From an uncultured Eubacterium sp. (GTDB lineage: Bacteria; Bacillota; Clostridia; Lachnospirales; Lachnospiraceae), in NCBI GenBank assembly GCA_900548465.1, contig URKY01000005.1, positions 51,062 to 115,061 on the forward strand: DNA of 64,000 nt, read 5' to 3'. A model generated the notes under the pieces. The model searched no databases and was not told where the DNA came from. It worked only from the letters and a program-made list of their open reading frames with translations. The translations under genes were made by a program, and so were the position numbers. Of this stretch, positions 18,372 to 26,570 are shown one piece after another; position 1 is the stretch's first letter; every line of letters begins with the position of its first letter.

Positions 18372-19151
18372 TTGGATGTAAATGTGAATAAGATAAAAAA
18401 AGTTATGGTTATATTGTCAGTTGTGTTGGGAATTGCTGCTGTCATAACTCTTGTAATGAGTTTAAGCAAAGACAGGGCAACTGATAAATCAAAGGAAATA
18501 ATTGCAAGGATTAATAATGATAGGGCAGTAGTTAATAATCAGGAAAATGATTCACTTGAGGCAATGCAGGTAGCAATTACTTTTGATGACGGACCAAGTA
18601 CGGTCTATACAGAGATACTGTTAGACGGATTAAAAGAACGTGGTGTAAAGGCTACGTTCTTTTTGACGGGTCAGGAAATACAATATAGCAAAAAAGTTGT
18701 TAAAAGAATGAGTGATGAGGGGCATTTGATTGGAAATCATACATATACTCATATAGATTTGAAACGTACGGGATTTGGTAAGGCAAAGCAGGAAATTGAA
18801 AAAACAAACGAATGTATAAAGGAGATAACAGGAAAGAGTCCTAAATATATCAGACCTCCGTATGGCGATTGGGATAAAAGACTTCTGGAAGAAACGGATA
18901 TGTCAATTGTGTTGTGGAGTGTTGACCCTGAAGACTGGAAAGATCAAAATGCCAATATTGTTGCAAAAAGAATTATAAAGAATACAAAACCGGGAGATGT
19001 TATTTTATTGCATGATATTTTTAAGACGTCGGTGGATGCGGCGCTTATTGTTATAGATGAATTGCAGAGCAAGGGTTACCAGTTCGTAACTGTGGATAAA
19101 ATGAATAACAGCAAGATCATAAGTAATAATACTTATCAAAAGGAAAATTAA
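18372..19151 (+). CDS. Polysaccharide deacetylase (NodB/CE4)
   Basis: About 259 aa. Membrane anchor at about 11-33, then a NodB domain with all five motifs: TFDDGP, NHTYTH, RPPYGDWD, VDPEDW and LLHD. Family members remove N-acetyl groups from peptidoglycan or similar glycans outside the membrane, using an Asp-His-His metal site that is complete here. The start is uncertain: TTG 18372 and GTG 18384 are both possible and neither has a strong ribosome site. Confidence 0.88.
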   Translation: MDVNVNKIKKVMVILSVVLGIAAVITLVMSLSKDRATDKSKEIIARINNDRAVVNNQENDSLEAMQVAITFDDGPSTVYTEILLDGLKERGVKATFFLTGQEIQYSKKVVKRMSDEGHLIGNHTYTHIDLKRTGFGKAKQEIEKTNECIKEITGKSPKYIRPPYGDWDKRLLEETDMSIVLWSVDPEDWKDQNANIVAKRIIKNTKPGDVILLHDIFKTSVDAALIVIDELQSKGYQFVTVDKMNNSKIISNNTYQKEN

Positions 19152-19179
19152 AGGCAATGTTAAATTTACACAAAATACG

Positions 19180-19208
19180 TTGTTAAATTTGAGACACTTT
19201 GTTATACT
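19180..19208 (+). promoter_or_regulatory. Promoter of the small exporter gene
   Basis: TTGTTA (19180-19185), 17-bp spacer, TATACT (19203-19208); a GAGGAGA ribosome site follows. Confidence 0.7.
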
Positions 19209-19262
19209 CTATAAGGATATGGTGTTGGCAGACAACACAAAAATAAATTTTGAGGAGAGATT

Positions 19263-19733
19263 ATGAAATATTTAATAGTGTTTTTAGTATCAATGGTTCC
19301 AATAGTAGAACTTAGAGGAGCGTTGCCAATTGCAGCAGGTTTTGGACTTCCGATGGTTAGATCATATATTATCTGCGTAATTGGAAATATGTTACCGGTT
19401 CCTGTTATTTTCTTCTTTGCAAGAAAGGTACTCATTTGGGGCGCTGATAAAAAATATATTGGAAAATTCTTTACATGGTGTCTTGACAAAGGTGAACGTG
19501 GTGGAGAAAAATTAAAGGCAAAGGCAGGAAGAGGACTTTATGTTGCCTTAATGTTATTTGTTGGAATTCCACTTCCGGGTACGGGAGCATGGACAGGAAC
19601 GTTGGCAGCAAGCTTTTTAGATATGGATTTTAAGAAGAGCGTTATTGCATGTATGGGTGGCGTTCTCCTGGCAGGGATTATCATGGGAACATTAAGTGCC
19701 CTTGGAGTGTCAGCATTTAGTACTGCATTTTAG
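19263..19733 (+). CDS. Small multidrug export family membrane protein
   Basis: 156-aa membrane protein of the Sm_multidrug_ex (PF06695-like) family; true substrate unknown. It shows the opening PIVELRGALPIA, a second helix VIGNMLPVPVIFFF, a basic cytoplasmic stretch at about 65-95, then LFVGIPLPGTGAWTGTLAA and a final glycine-rich helix. The two P-x-x-E/G-x-R/G re-entrant-like segments are the family hallmark. It has its own promoter and is followed by the 25-bp repeat array. Confidence 0.85.
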   Translation: MKYLIVFLVSMVPIVELRGALPIAAGFGLPMVRSYIICVIGNMLPVPVIFFFARKVLIWGADKKYIGKFFTWCLDKGERGGEKLKAKAGRGLYVALMLFVGIPLPGTGAWTGTLAASFLDMDFKKSVIACMGGVLLAGIIMGTLSALGVSAFSTAF

Positions 19734-19746
19734 TGGTTGAGTTTGA

Positions 19747-19871
19747 TAGCTATCAGATTTGAAATTTGTAATAGCTATTAGATTTGAAATTTATGATAGC
19801 TATTAGATTTGAAATTTAGGGCAACTATCAGATTTTAAACTTGTGAAAGCTATTAGAACTGAAATTCAGGA
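19747..19871. repeat. 25-bp tandem repeat with palindromic core
   Basis: Unit TAGCTATTAGATTTGAAATTT plus 4 bases repeats with exact 25-bp spacing at 19747, 19772, 19797, 19822 and 19847, and a partial unit starts at 19872. ATAGCTAT is self-complementary, so neighbouring units can pair. Copies 4 and 5 are diverged. Confidence 0.9.
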
Positions 19872-19882
19872 TAGCTTTTTTA
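19847..19882 (+). terminator. Terminator formed by the last repeat units
   Basis: AAGCTAT (19847-19853) pairs with ATAGCTT (19871-19877), with an inner CTGA/TCAG stem, followed by a T run. The terminator is built from the palindromic core of the 25-bp repeat. Confidence 0.7.
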
Positions 19883-19938
19883 TACAAAATTATTAATAAT
19901 AGCCGGATGTAAATATGCATTAAGCAATTGGAGATTTT

Positions 19939-20334
19939 ATGAGCAAGAAACAAATGAATTACAACTATATGTACAAGGGACAGAAGAATACTCAGAAGAG
20001 CAGTGGCTACGAGAAATACACGCCTACATTAGTAGGAAAAATAGCTATGGGAATTACCATCCCATCAGTCATTATTGCATTTATATCTGTAATGATTGCA
20101 TTGTTTGGTGTGATTCAGGCATTGCCGGTTACATTTATCACATTTATAATTTCGGTACTGGGAAGTATTGTACTTGTTATAGATATTGTTGTATTTAACA
20201 GAAAACAGAAGAAGCTTTCAGGTAGTAGCAATGATGGCGTTAAAGAGATGGACATCATGAGAATCGTGCATATGCTAATTGGAATAGTTGTAGGTATTAT
20301 TATCGGATATTTAATCTGGGGCTCAAAAAGATAG
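19939..20334 (+). CDS. Hypothetical membrane protein
   Basis: 131 aa, three hydrophobic helices (about 32-55, 60-83, 110-127) joined by a basic loop (NRKQKKLSGSSND). The N-terminus is Tyr/Asn/Lys-rich and soluble. ATG 19939 follows TTGGAGA. No motif that I recognise. The DUF4250 gene starts 18 bases after its stop, so the two probably share a transcript that ends at 20622. Confidence 0.75.
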   Translation: MSKKQMNYNYMYKGQKNTQKSSGYEKYTPTLVGKIAMGITIPSVIIAFISVMIALFGVIQALPVTFITFIISVLGSIVLVIDIVVFNRKQKKLSGSSNDGVKEMDIMRIVHMLIGIVVGIIIGYLIWGSKR

Positions 20335-20352
20335 AAATAATGGAGAAGGAAA

Positions 20353-20532
20353 ATGGACAATTTACCAAAAGACCCTATAATGCTTTTAAGCGTTGTAAAT
20401 ACAAATTTACGTGACTTCTATGGAAGTCTGGATTCCCTTTGCGAAGACAAAGGAGTTGTAAAAGAAGAATTGATTGCCAAATTAAATTCAGTTGGATATG
20501 AGTATAATGTGGAGCGAAATCAGTTTATTTAA
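20353..20532 (+). CDS. DUF4250 small protein
   Basis: 59 aa beginning MDNLPKDPIMLLSVVNT and ending with a GYEYNVERNQFI segment, the pattern of the DUF4250 family of small soluble Firmicute proteins of unknown function. The middle (LDSLCEDKGVVKEELIAKLNSVG) reads like a short helix-turn-helix. ATG 20353 follows GGAGAAGGA. Codon use matches the neighbours. Confidence 0.85.
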   Translation: MDNLPKDPIMLLSVVNTNLRDFYGSLDSLCEDKGVVKEELIAKLNSVGYEYNVERNQFI

Positions 20533-20554
20533 CATAATATAACTTTTATAATTG

Positions 20555-20622
20555 AAAATGTGTAAATTAGTGGTCGTACAATATTAGATTATTGTGCCGA
20601 TAGACTGATTTACACATTTTTT
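20555..20622 (+). terminator. Intrinsic terminator after the DUF4250 gene
   Basis: AAAATGTGTAAATTAGT (20555-20571) pairs with ACTGATTTACACATTTT (20604-20620) with an inner CGTACAATA/TATTGTGCCG stem and a T run. Confidence 0.78.
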
Positions 20623-20636
20623 ATTAGTAGTGGTTT

Positions 20637-20722
20637 GAATTGCGTAAATACAAGATGCCATCCCTGTGGCAGGTCACCGAATTACACAAATATAGTTTGT
20701 AATGGTAGAATTTGCGTAAATA
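20637..20722. repeat. Three short imperfect repeats in an intergenic stretch
   Basis: GAATTGCGTAAATA (20637), GAATTACACAAATA (20679) and GAATTTGCGTAAATA (20708). They lie in the otherwise empty gap downstream of the Crp/Fnr gene. A GCCA...TGGC mini-hairpin sits between them. Confidence 0.4.
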
Positions 20723-20798
20723 TCCGAAAACAAGATCTGGATATTATCCTCCAAATAGAAAAATTAGCAGCGACATTAAATATATTTCCCGCTTCCAC

Positions 20799-21469
20799 CT
20801 ACTCAAGCAATTTAAAATTATTTTTATTAAATTCAATAAGCCCATCATCCCTCATCTTACACAATTCTTTCGACAGGGCACTGCGGTCTAGATTTAGAAA
20901 ATCTGCAAGCTGCTGGCGGTTAAAGGGAATTGTGAAATCAGAACTTTTATTAATCATAGCCTGCTGTGAAAAATAAATAGACAGACGCTCGCGGATTGTT
21001 TTAGGAGCAGTGCAGAAACTCCTGTTAGAGAGAATTATGTTTTTGTTAGTAGCAATTAAAAGAAGATTTTTCTGAATCTTAAACAGCCATGGTTTGGTTT
21101 GATATATATCATCTAATAAAATATTCAGATTAAAAAATACAATTGTAGAATTCTCTGCGGCCACGGCATCTACAAGCATTGGCAATTTCGTATAGCCATA
21201 TGATTCAGCAAAAGCCTGACCTTTTCAACAACACTTAAAATACTTCGGTTCCCCCAGATGTCATTACTTTCAATAAAAACTGTACCATGCATTACAATTC
21301 CCATTTTGGAAACAACATCCCCTGTATGAAAAATAATATTACCCTTGGAAAAATCTTTTTCCGTAAATGCACCAAGATTATTTAATTCCTGTAATTCTTC
21401 AAAAGACACCTGATTAAAAAAAATTAATTTTGAAATGTCATTAAGAAACTTTAGATTAGTCAATTTCAT
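20799..21469 (-). pseudogene. Crp/Fnr-family regulator with frameshift (probable hcpR)
   Basis: Two overlapping reading frames together make one Crp/Fnr protein of about 223 residues. The first (from ATG 21469, after TTGGAGG) carries the cyclic-nucleotide-like sensor domain (KGNIIFHTGDVVSKMGIVMHG); the second carries the dimer helix and the winged HTH (FNRQQLADFLNLDRSALSKEL). Continuity is restored by one extra base in the run at 21220-21225 (AAAAGG on the coding strand), after which the reading becomes GQAFAESYGYTKLP. It is divergent from ferredoxin-hcp, the usual place of the nitrosative-stress regulator HcpR. As read, the sensor half would lack a DNA-binding domain. A sequencing error or frameshifting during translation is possible. 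Confidence 0.82.
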
Positions 21470-21506
21470 AGAAGCCTCCAATAAATTTTTATAAAAATAA
21501 ATTTTC

Positions 21507-21520
21507 GTGGTTATAACAAC
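21507..21520. promoter_or_regulatory. Crp/Fnr-like operator at about -41.5
   Basis: GTGGTTATAACAAC is a 14-bp dyad with a single mismatched pair. Its centre (21513.5) is 41.5 bases before the transcription start predicted from the -10 at 21543-21548. Confidence 0.6.
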
Positions 21521-21542
21521 GTAAAAGATATTACTATTCTAA

Positions 21543-21548
21543 TATAAT
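21543..21548 (+). promoter_or_regulatory. -10 element of the ferredoxin-hcp promoter
   Basis: TATAAT with no recognisable -35 where one should be (21520-21525), as expected for an activator-dependent promoter. A hairpin GTAAAGCAACA / TGTTGTTTAC (21556-21580, one bulge) begins at the predicted +1. Confidence 0.6.
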
Positions 21549-21608
21549 AACCAATGTAAAGCAACAAATGTGTTGTTTACAAAAATCAAGTCAGATAGGA
21601 GGAAAGCA

Positions 21609-22319
21609 ATGATTAGAAAAATCATACACATTGATGAAGATAAATGTAATGGATGTGGTGCCTGTGCAGCGGCATGCCATGAAGGTGCCATAGGAATGGT
21701 TGATGGTAAGGCGAAACTTTTAAGAGATGATTATTGTGACGGATTAGGCGACTGTCTTCCAACATGCCCCACAGGAGCAATTACTTTTGTTGAGAGAGAA
21801 GCAAAAGCTTATGACCATGAGGCTGTAATGGAAAATATGAAAAAGAAGAATAATGCTTCAGGAGAAGTTATGCAAGGCGGATGCCCGGGAACAAGAATGA
21901 AAGCATTAAAGCACAATAATGATTTACAGGAGAACGCAAGCCCTGTAAAAAAGCAGTCGAGACTTGGACAGTGGCCTTGTCAGATTAAACTGGTTCCCGT
22001 TAATGCACCATATTTTGATGGGGCAAAACTGTTAATTGCGGCTGACTGTACAGCATATGCCTATGCTAATATTCACGAGGAATTTATGAAGGGAAAAATT
22101 ACTCTTATAGGATGTCCTAAATTAGACAGCGTGGATTACAGCGAAAAATTAACAGAAATAATTAAAGAAAACAGCATTGAGGAAGTTACAATTATAAGAA
22201 TGGAAGTACCATGCTGTGGAGGCATTGAAATGGCAGCTAAAACAGCATTACAAAACAGTGGCAAGTTTATTCCATGGAGAGTAGTAACAGTTTCCATAAA
22301 TGGTGAAATGTTGGATTAA
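21609..22319 (+). CDS. Ferredoxin-type iron-sulfur protein linked to Hcp
   Basis: 236 aa. N-terminal bacterial ferredoxin domain: first cluster CNGCGACAAAC, second CDGLGDCLPTCP, where the second Cys of the usual CxxCxxC is Leu. The rest is an uncharacterised domain with further Cys (GGCP, WPC, GCP, PCCGG), able to bind another cluster. ATG 21609 follows AGGAGG; the in-frame start at 21570 is upstream of that site. hcp starts 31 bases after its stop. Likely electron donor or partner for Hcp, from context. Confidence 0.88.
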   Translation: MIRKIIHIDEDKCNGCGACAAACHEGAIGMVDGKAKLLRDDYCDGLGDCLPTCPTGAITFVEREAKAYDHEAVMENMKKKNNASGEVMQGGCPGTRMKALKHNNDLQENASPVKKQSRLGQWPCQIKLVPVNAPYFDGAKLLIAADCTAYAYANIHEEFMKGKITLIGCPKLDSVDYSEKLTEIIKENSIEEVTIIRMEVPCCGGIEMAAKTALQNSGKFIPWRVVTVSINGEMLD

Positions 22320-22350
22320 AACATAAAAAACATAAGGAGTATAAATAAAG

Positions 22351-23952
22351 ATGGAAAATTTAAACAGCATGTTCTGTTTTCAGTGTGAACAGACAGCAGG
22401 ATGCAGTGGATGCACAAAAAGCGTAGGGGTGTGCGGTAAAACCGCCAATACAGCGAATTTACAGGATAAGTTGACAGGAGCCCTTATAGGGTTGGCGAAA
22501 GCCTGTGGAAACGGTGAAAAAACAGAAAATACAGACAGAATTATAATTGAGGGCTTATTTACAACTGTTACAAATGTTAACTTTAACGATAAAACATTGG
22601 AAGATATGATAACAAAGGTTCACAATGAAAAGGCCGGAATAGTTCCGGGATGTGCCGGATGTATGTCAAGGTGTGGAAATACCGATGACTATAACATGGA
22701 AGAACTGTGGAATGCCGATGAAGATATACGTTCCCTTAAATCTCTTATTTTATTTGGAATCAGGGGAATGGCAGCATATGCATATCACGCACTAATGTTT
22801 GGACTAAAAGACGAAGAAGTAAATGACTTTTTCTATAGGGCATTGTCAGTAATAAGCTATGATTTGACTGCAGATAAATTACTGGAAACAGTTCTTAAAG
22901 TAGGAGAGATTAACTTTAAATGTATGGAACTTTTGGATAGGGCAAATACCGGGGCATATGGAGCTCCGACTCCGACAAAAGTGCCGTTAACTGTAGAAAA
23001 GGGACCTTTCATTGTAATATCAGGTCATGATTTAAAGGATTTGGAACTGTTGCTCAAACAGACGGAAGGAAAAGGTATTAATATATATACTCACGGTGAA
23101 ATGCTTCCGGCACATGGTTATCCGGAATTAAAGAAGTATAAGCATCTTAAAGGAAATTTCGGTACGGCATGGCAGAATCAGCAGAGAGAATTTCACAACA
23201 TTCCAGCACCGGTTGTATTTACTACAAACTGTCTTATGCCTGTAAAAGAAAGCTACAAAGACAGAGTTTTTACAACAGAGGTAGTATCTTATCCTGAAAT
23301 GGTTCATATTGGAGAAGATAAAGATTTTACGCCGATTATAAATAAAGCACTGGAGTTAGGGGGCTACAGTGAAGATTATAAAATGACAGGCATAAATGGA
23401 GGCTCATTTGTAACAACAGGATTTGCTCACAATACTGTATTGTCTGTGGCTGACAAAGTAATTGATGGTGTGAAACAGGGAAAAATAAGTCATTTCTTCC
23501 TGGTAGGCGGCTGTGATGGCGCAAAGGTTGGAAGAAATTATTATACAGAGTTAGTAAAACAGACACCAAAGGATTCAATTATTCTTACCTTAGCCTGTGG
23601 TAAATACAGATTTAATGATTTGGATTTAGGAGAAATAGAAGGCTTACCAAGAATTATGGATATGGGACAGTGTAACGATGCCTTCTCAGCAATAAAAGTC
23701 GCAGTGGCACTGGCAGAAGCGTTTGAATGTGACATAAACAAACTTCCCCTGTCAATGGTTCTGTCATGGTATGAACAAAAGGCGGTCTGTATATTGCTGA
23801 CACTTCTTCATTTAGGAATAAAGGATATCTATCTTGGACCAACAATTCCGGCATTTATATCACCTAATGTACTAAAAATACTGGTGGATAATTATAATCT
23901 TTCACCAATTAGTACACCGGAAGAAGACTTAAAGAAAATATTGGGAAAATAG
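22351..23952 (+). CDS. hcp: Hydroxylamine reductase / hybrid cluster protein
   Basis: 533-aa cytoplasmic enzyme carrying a cubane and a hybrid Fe-S-O cluster. It reduces nitric oxide or hydroxylamine and guards against nitrosative stress. N-terminal ligands CFQCEQTAGCSGC and GVCGK; hybrid-cluster region HGEMLPAHGYP, FTTNCLMP, GGCDGAK and LACGKYR with KAVCILLTLL near the end. Co-transcribed with the ferredoxin gene and divergent from the damaged Crp/Fnr gene. The close cysteine spacing suggests the shorter-motif class of anaerobes. Confidence 0.95.
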   Translation: MENLNSMFCFQCEQTAGCSGCTKSVGVCGKTANTANLQDKLTGALIGLAKACGNGEKTENTDRIIIEGLFTTVTNVNFNDKTLEDMITKVHNEKAGIVPGCAGCMSRCGNTDDYNMEELWNADEDIRSLKSLILFGIRGMAAYAYHALMFGLKDEEVNDFFYRALSVISYDLTADKLLETVLKVGEINFKCMELLDRANTGAYGAPTPTKVPLTVEKGPFIVISGHDLKDLELLLKQTEGKGINIYTHGEMLPAHGYPELKKYKHLKGNFGTAWQNQQREFHNIPAPVVFTTNCLMPVKESYKDRVFTTEVVSYPEMVHIGEDKDFTPIINKALELGGYSEDYKMTGINGGSFVTTGFAHNTVLSVADKVIDGVKQGKISHFFLVGGCDGAKVGRNYYTELVKQTPKDSIILTLACGKYRFNDLDLGEIEGLPRIMDMGQCNDAFSAIKVAVALAEAFECDINKLPLSMVLSWYEQKAVCILLTLLHLGIKDIYLGPTIPAFISPNVLKILVDNYNLSPISTPEEDLKKILGK

Positions 23953-23958
23953 AATAAC

Positions 23959-24017
23959 AAAAAGTTGTGGATATTTTATTGAAATTACAATTTTCAAAAT
24001 TTACCCACAACTTTTTT
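23959..24017. terminator. Bidirectional terminator between hcp and the 77-aa gene
   Basis: AAAAAGTTGTGG (23959-23970) pairs with CCACAACTTTTT (24005-24016); A and T runs serve both strands. Confidence 0.75.
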
Positions 24018-24029
24018 ATTTTTTAAATA

Positions 24030-24263
24030 TTATTTTTTTATATGAATTTCAGGAATTGCAACGGAATCAAAACTAATAGAAGGCTTTGACTTCTTTTTAG
24101 TTTTATCTTCCGAGTCTTTTTCTTCCATGGTATCTGAATTACTATCATTATTAGGAGTGTTTTCTTCATCAGAAGCCGTATGTAAATGTACTTCAGGGAT
24201 TGCCAGGTTGTCAAACGATAAATCAATGCTTTTTTTCTTTTTTTTGATATTTTCTTTTTTCAT
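24030..24263 (-). CDS. 77-aa protein with duplicated SFD-AIPE-H motif
   Basis: Unrecognised, very polar protein. It holds two copies of one motif: KKKSIDLSFDNLAIPEVHLH near the start and SKPSISFDSVAIPEIHI at the C-terminus, joined by an acidic Ser/Asn/Asp-rich linker of about 30 residues. Consensus S-[LI]-SFD-x-[LV]-AIPE-[VI]-H. No signal peptide or membrane helix; basic start, low complexity, probably disordered between motifs. A GGAGGA ribosome site precedes ATG 24263, and it follows gltS by 20 bases as the last gene of that operon. Confidence 0.75.
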   Translation of the reverse strand: MKKENIKKKKKSIDLSFDNLAIPEVHLHTASDEENTPNNDSNSDTMEEKDSEDKTKKKSKPSISFDSVAIPEIHIKK

Positions 24264-24283
24264 GACTTTTTCCTCCGATTAAA

Positions 24284-25471
24284 TTAAATAAAGTTAATAA
24301 AGAATGTAATAACTAAACTGTTAATAAAGTCTGCAAATAAACTTCCTATTAATGGAATTAAAAGGTAAGCTTTGATTGATGGAGCATATCTGTCACATAT
24401 AGCCTGCATGTTAGCCATGGCGTTAGGTGTGGCACCCATACCAAAACCACAGGTTCCGGCTGATAAAACAGCTGCGTCGTAATCTCTTCCCATAACATTG
24501 AAAACAACAAAATACGTGAAAAGGAAAATAAGCAGAAGCTGTGCACCTAACAAAATAATCAAAGGCAGTGCCAGATCAGCTAACTGCCAAAGTTTTAAGG
24601 TAATCATGGCGATTCCCAAAAACAGTGAAAGGCAAATACCACCAAGGTCATTTATTTCACCCATATGGATGGTAAATTTCCCTGAATATTCGCTTAAGTT
24701 TCTAATAAGGGCGGCTGCAAGCATTGCACCGATGTAAATAGGGAAAGTCATTCCTGTTTTGGTTAATAACCATGAAAAAACAGTTCCAAGACCTACCGCA
24801 AGAATTGTTTGGAAAACAGCGGCTGCATACATGTTAGTATGTCTTTCATGCTTTATTTCATCTTCTACCAATAAACTGTCGTCTTCATTGGTGACGGTAT
24901 CCATAAGTTTTTTCTTTTCAATAAGTTTTCTGCCAATTGGTCCACCCACAAGGCTGCCTGCAATAAGACCAAAGGTAGCAGCGGCGGTACAGATTGTAGT
25001 GGCTCCTGAAACATTTAAGTCTTCAAGGACAGGTCCAAAGGCACCGGCAGTTCCATGACCGCCAACCATTGGAATCGAGCCTGTACACAGACCGATTAAC
25101 GGATCAAGACCTAAAACTTTTGAAACTCCAACGGCAAGACCGTTTTGGACAACAATAAGAAATATAACAAGTGCAAGAAAAACTATTAAAGATTTACCGC
25201 CACTTTTTAGTATTTTTAAGTTAGCCTGAAAACCTACAGAAGTAAAGAAAAATACCATACAAACTTCCCTTAAGGTATCATCAAATGAAAATTCAGCAAT
25301 TCCGGTTCCGTAACATATGCAGGTAAATATTGCGAAAAGCAGACCACCTACAACAGGTGCAGGAATGCAGAATTTTTCAAGAAAATTAAATTTACTTTTT
25401 AAAAATTGTCCAAGTATCAATACAACAACGGCGATAGCCAGTGTCTGATACATATCTAATTGTACGTTCAT
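24284..25471 (-). CDS. gltS: GltS-type sodium/glutamate symporter
   Basis: 395-aa secondary transporter with about ten hydrophobic helices in two inverted halves. It has the GltS pore-loop signatures GSIPMVGGHGTAGAFGP in the first half and GTCGFGMGATPNAMANM in the second. It transports glutamate or a related dicarboxylate with Na+. It follows the TAXI binding-protein gene by about 90 bases; the TRAP membrane subunit that normally serves TAXI proteins is absent, so GltS may be its partner. Confidence 0.92.
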   Translation of the reverse strand: MNVQLDMYQTLAIAVVVLILGQFLKSKFNFLEKFCIPAPVVGGLLFAIFTCICYGTGIAEFSFDDTLREVCMVFFFTSVGFQANLKILKSGGKSLIVFLALVIFLIVVQNGLAVGVSKVLGLDPLIGLCTGSIPMVGGHGTAGAFGPVLEDLNVSGATTICTAAATFGLIAGSLVGGPIGRKLIEKKKLMDTVTNEDDSLLVEDEIKHERHTNMYAAAVFQTILAVGLGTVFSWLLTKTGMTFPIYIGAMLAAALIRNLSEYSGKFTIHMGEINDLGGICLSLFLGIAMITLKLWQLADLALPLIILLGAQLLLIFLFTYFVVFNVMGRDYDAAVLSAGTCGFGMGATPNAMANMQAICDRYAPSIKAYLLIPLIGSLFADFINSLVITFFINFI

Positions 25472-25561
25472 TTCATTTCCGGTATATTGTAATTAAACTA
25501 TTTGGTAGTTAATATCAAATATATTTTTTCCTTTCAAAATATTATCAACATAGGAGACATA

Positions 25562-26524
25562 TTATTTAGCACTTGAAGAAACTGTTATTCCTTTTTCTTT
25601 GTAATAAGCACATGCTCCCGGATGGAATGGAATTGTAACTCCCTTAGTGGAATCTTCCTCATCAAAATTCAAATCCATCTGCAATGAATATTGAAAATCC
25701 TTTGCATGCTTAAACAAAAGAGAAGTTAACTCCTTAACAGTATCTTCTGACATATTATTCTTTACAAGTAATACGGATTTTACACAAAGAGTTGAAACAT
25801 CTTTTGTCTGACCGGTATAAGTGCCGGCAGGAATTGTGTATGAATCATAGAACTTGTATGAAGTTTTTAATTTTTGTGCGCACTTATTGTCAATGTCAAT
25901 AAAACGTATCTTATACTGCTTTGCAAGTTCTTCAATAACTGTAGTTTGGATTCCGGAAGTACAGAAGAAGGCATCAATACTGCCATTTTCCAACTGTTTT
26001 GCCGCGTCAGTGTAATCCAGATTTTTAGTCTTTACTAAATTATCCCATAAGCCACAGGCTTTAAGAATCTGAGTGGCATTTAATTCTGTACCGGAGTCAG
26101 AAGCACCTATGCTGACTGTTTTCCCCTGCAAATCATCTAATGTCTTAATTGAAGATTTGTCCAAAACAACAATCTGGCAGGCTTCCTTATAAAGTCCGGC
26201 AATAGCGGAATAGCCGGTATATTTCTGACCGTCAAAATCCTTTGAACCATAGTAGGCATCATCAATCAAATCCATTTGGGAAATCCCCATGTCAATGTAG
26301 CCTTTTGACAACAGACGAATATTAGCGGCAGAGCCGGCAGTAGATTTTACGTCAAATTTTAATTTATCATTTTCTTTTGTGGCAAGCTCAGTAAATGCCG
26401 TGCTAAATGAATAATACATTCCCCCTAAGCCCGCCGCACCAAAACGTATAGTGCCGTTGCCGTTTCCACAACCTGTAAGGGTAATGGTTACCAGGCTTAA
26501 AATAATGCATAATAATTTTTTCAA
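25562..26524 (-). CDS. TAXI-family solute-binding lipoprotein
   Basis: 320 aa. Lipoprotein signal: MKKLLCIILSLVTITLTGC, with lipobox LTGC at residues 16-19, so the protein is tethered outside the membrane. TAXI fold signatures: RFGAAGLGGMYYSF, KSTAGSAANIRLLSKGYIDMGISQ, VSIGASDSGTELNA and DAFFCTSGIQTT. TAXI proteins bind glutamate, 2-oxoglutarate or related ligands for TRAP transporters. Here it sits between citrate synthase and GltS with no TRAP permease in view. Confidence 0.88.
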   Translation of the reverse strand: MKKLLCIILSLVTITLTGCGNGNGTIRFGAAGLGGMYYSFSTAFTELATKENDKLKFDVKSTAGSAANIRLLSKGYIDMGISQMDLIDDAYYGSKDFDGQKYTGYSAIAGLYKEACQIVVLDKSSIKTLDDLQGKTVSIGASDSGTELNATQILKACGLWDNLVKTKNLDYTDAAKQLENGSIDAFFCTSGIQTTVIEELAKQYKIRFIDIDNKCAQKLKTSYKFYDSYTIPAGTYTGQTKDVSTLCVKSVLLVKNNMSEDTVKELTSLLFKHAKDFQYSLQMDLNFDEEDSTKGVTIPFHPGACAYYKEKGITVSSSAK

Positions 26525-26570
26525 AATATTTACTCCTTGTTTTTATAATAAATGAAAAGGGTTGTATAGA

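Noticed and set aside
20635..20976. Plus-strand ORF of 113 codons with several Cys near the start
   Set aside because: Its second half is antisense to the Crp/Fnr gene, there is no ribosome site, and the first half is intergenic repeat sequence.
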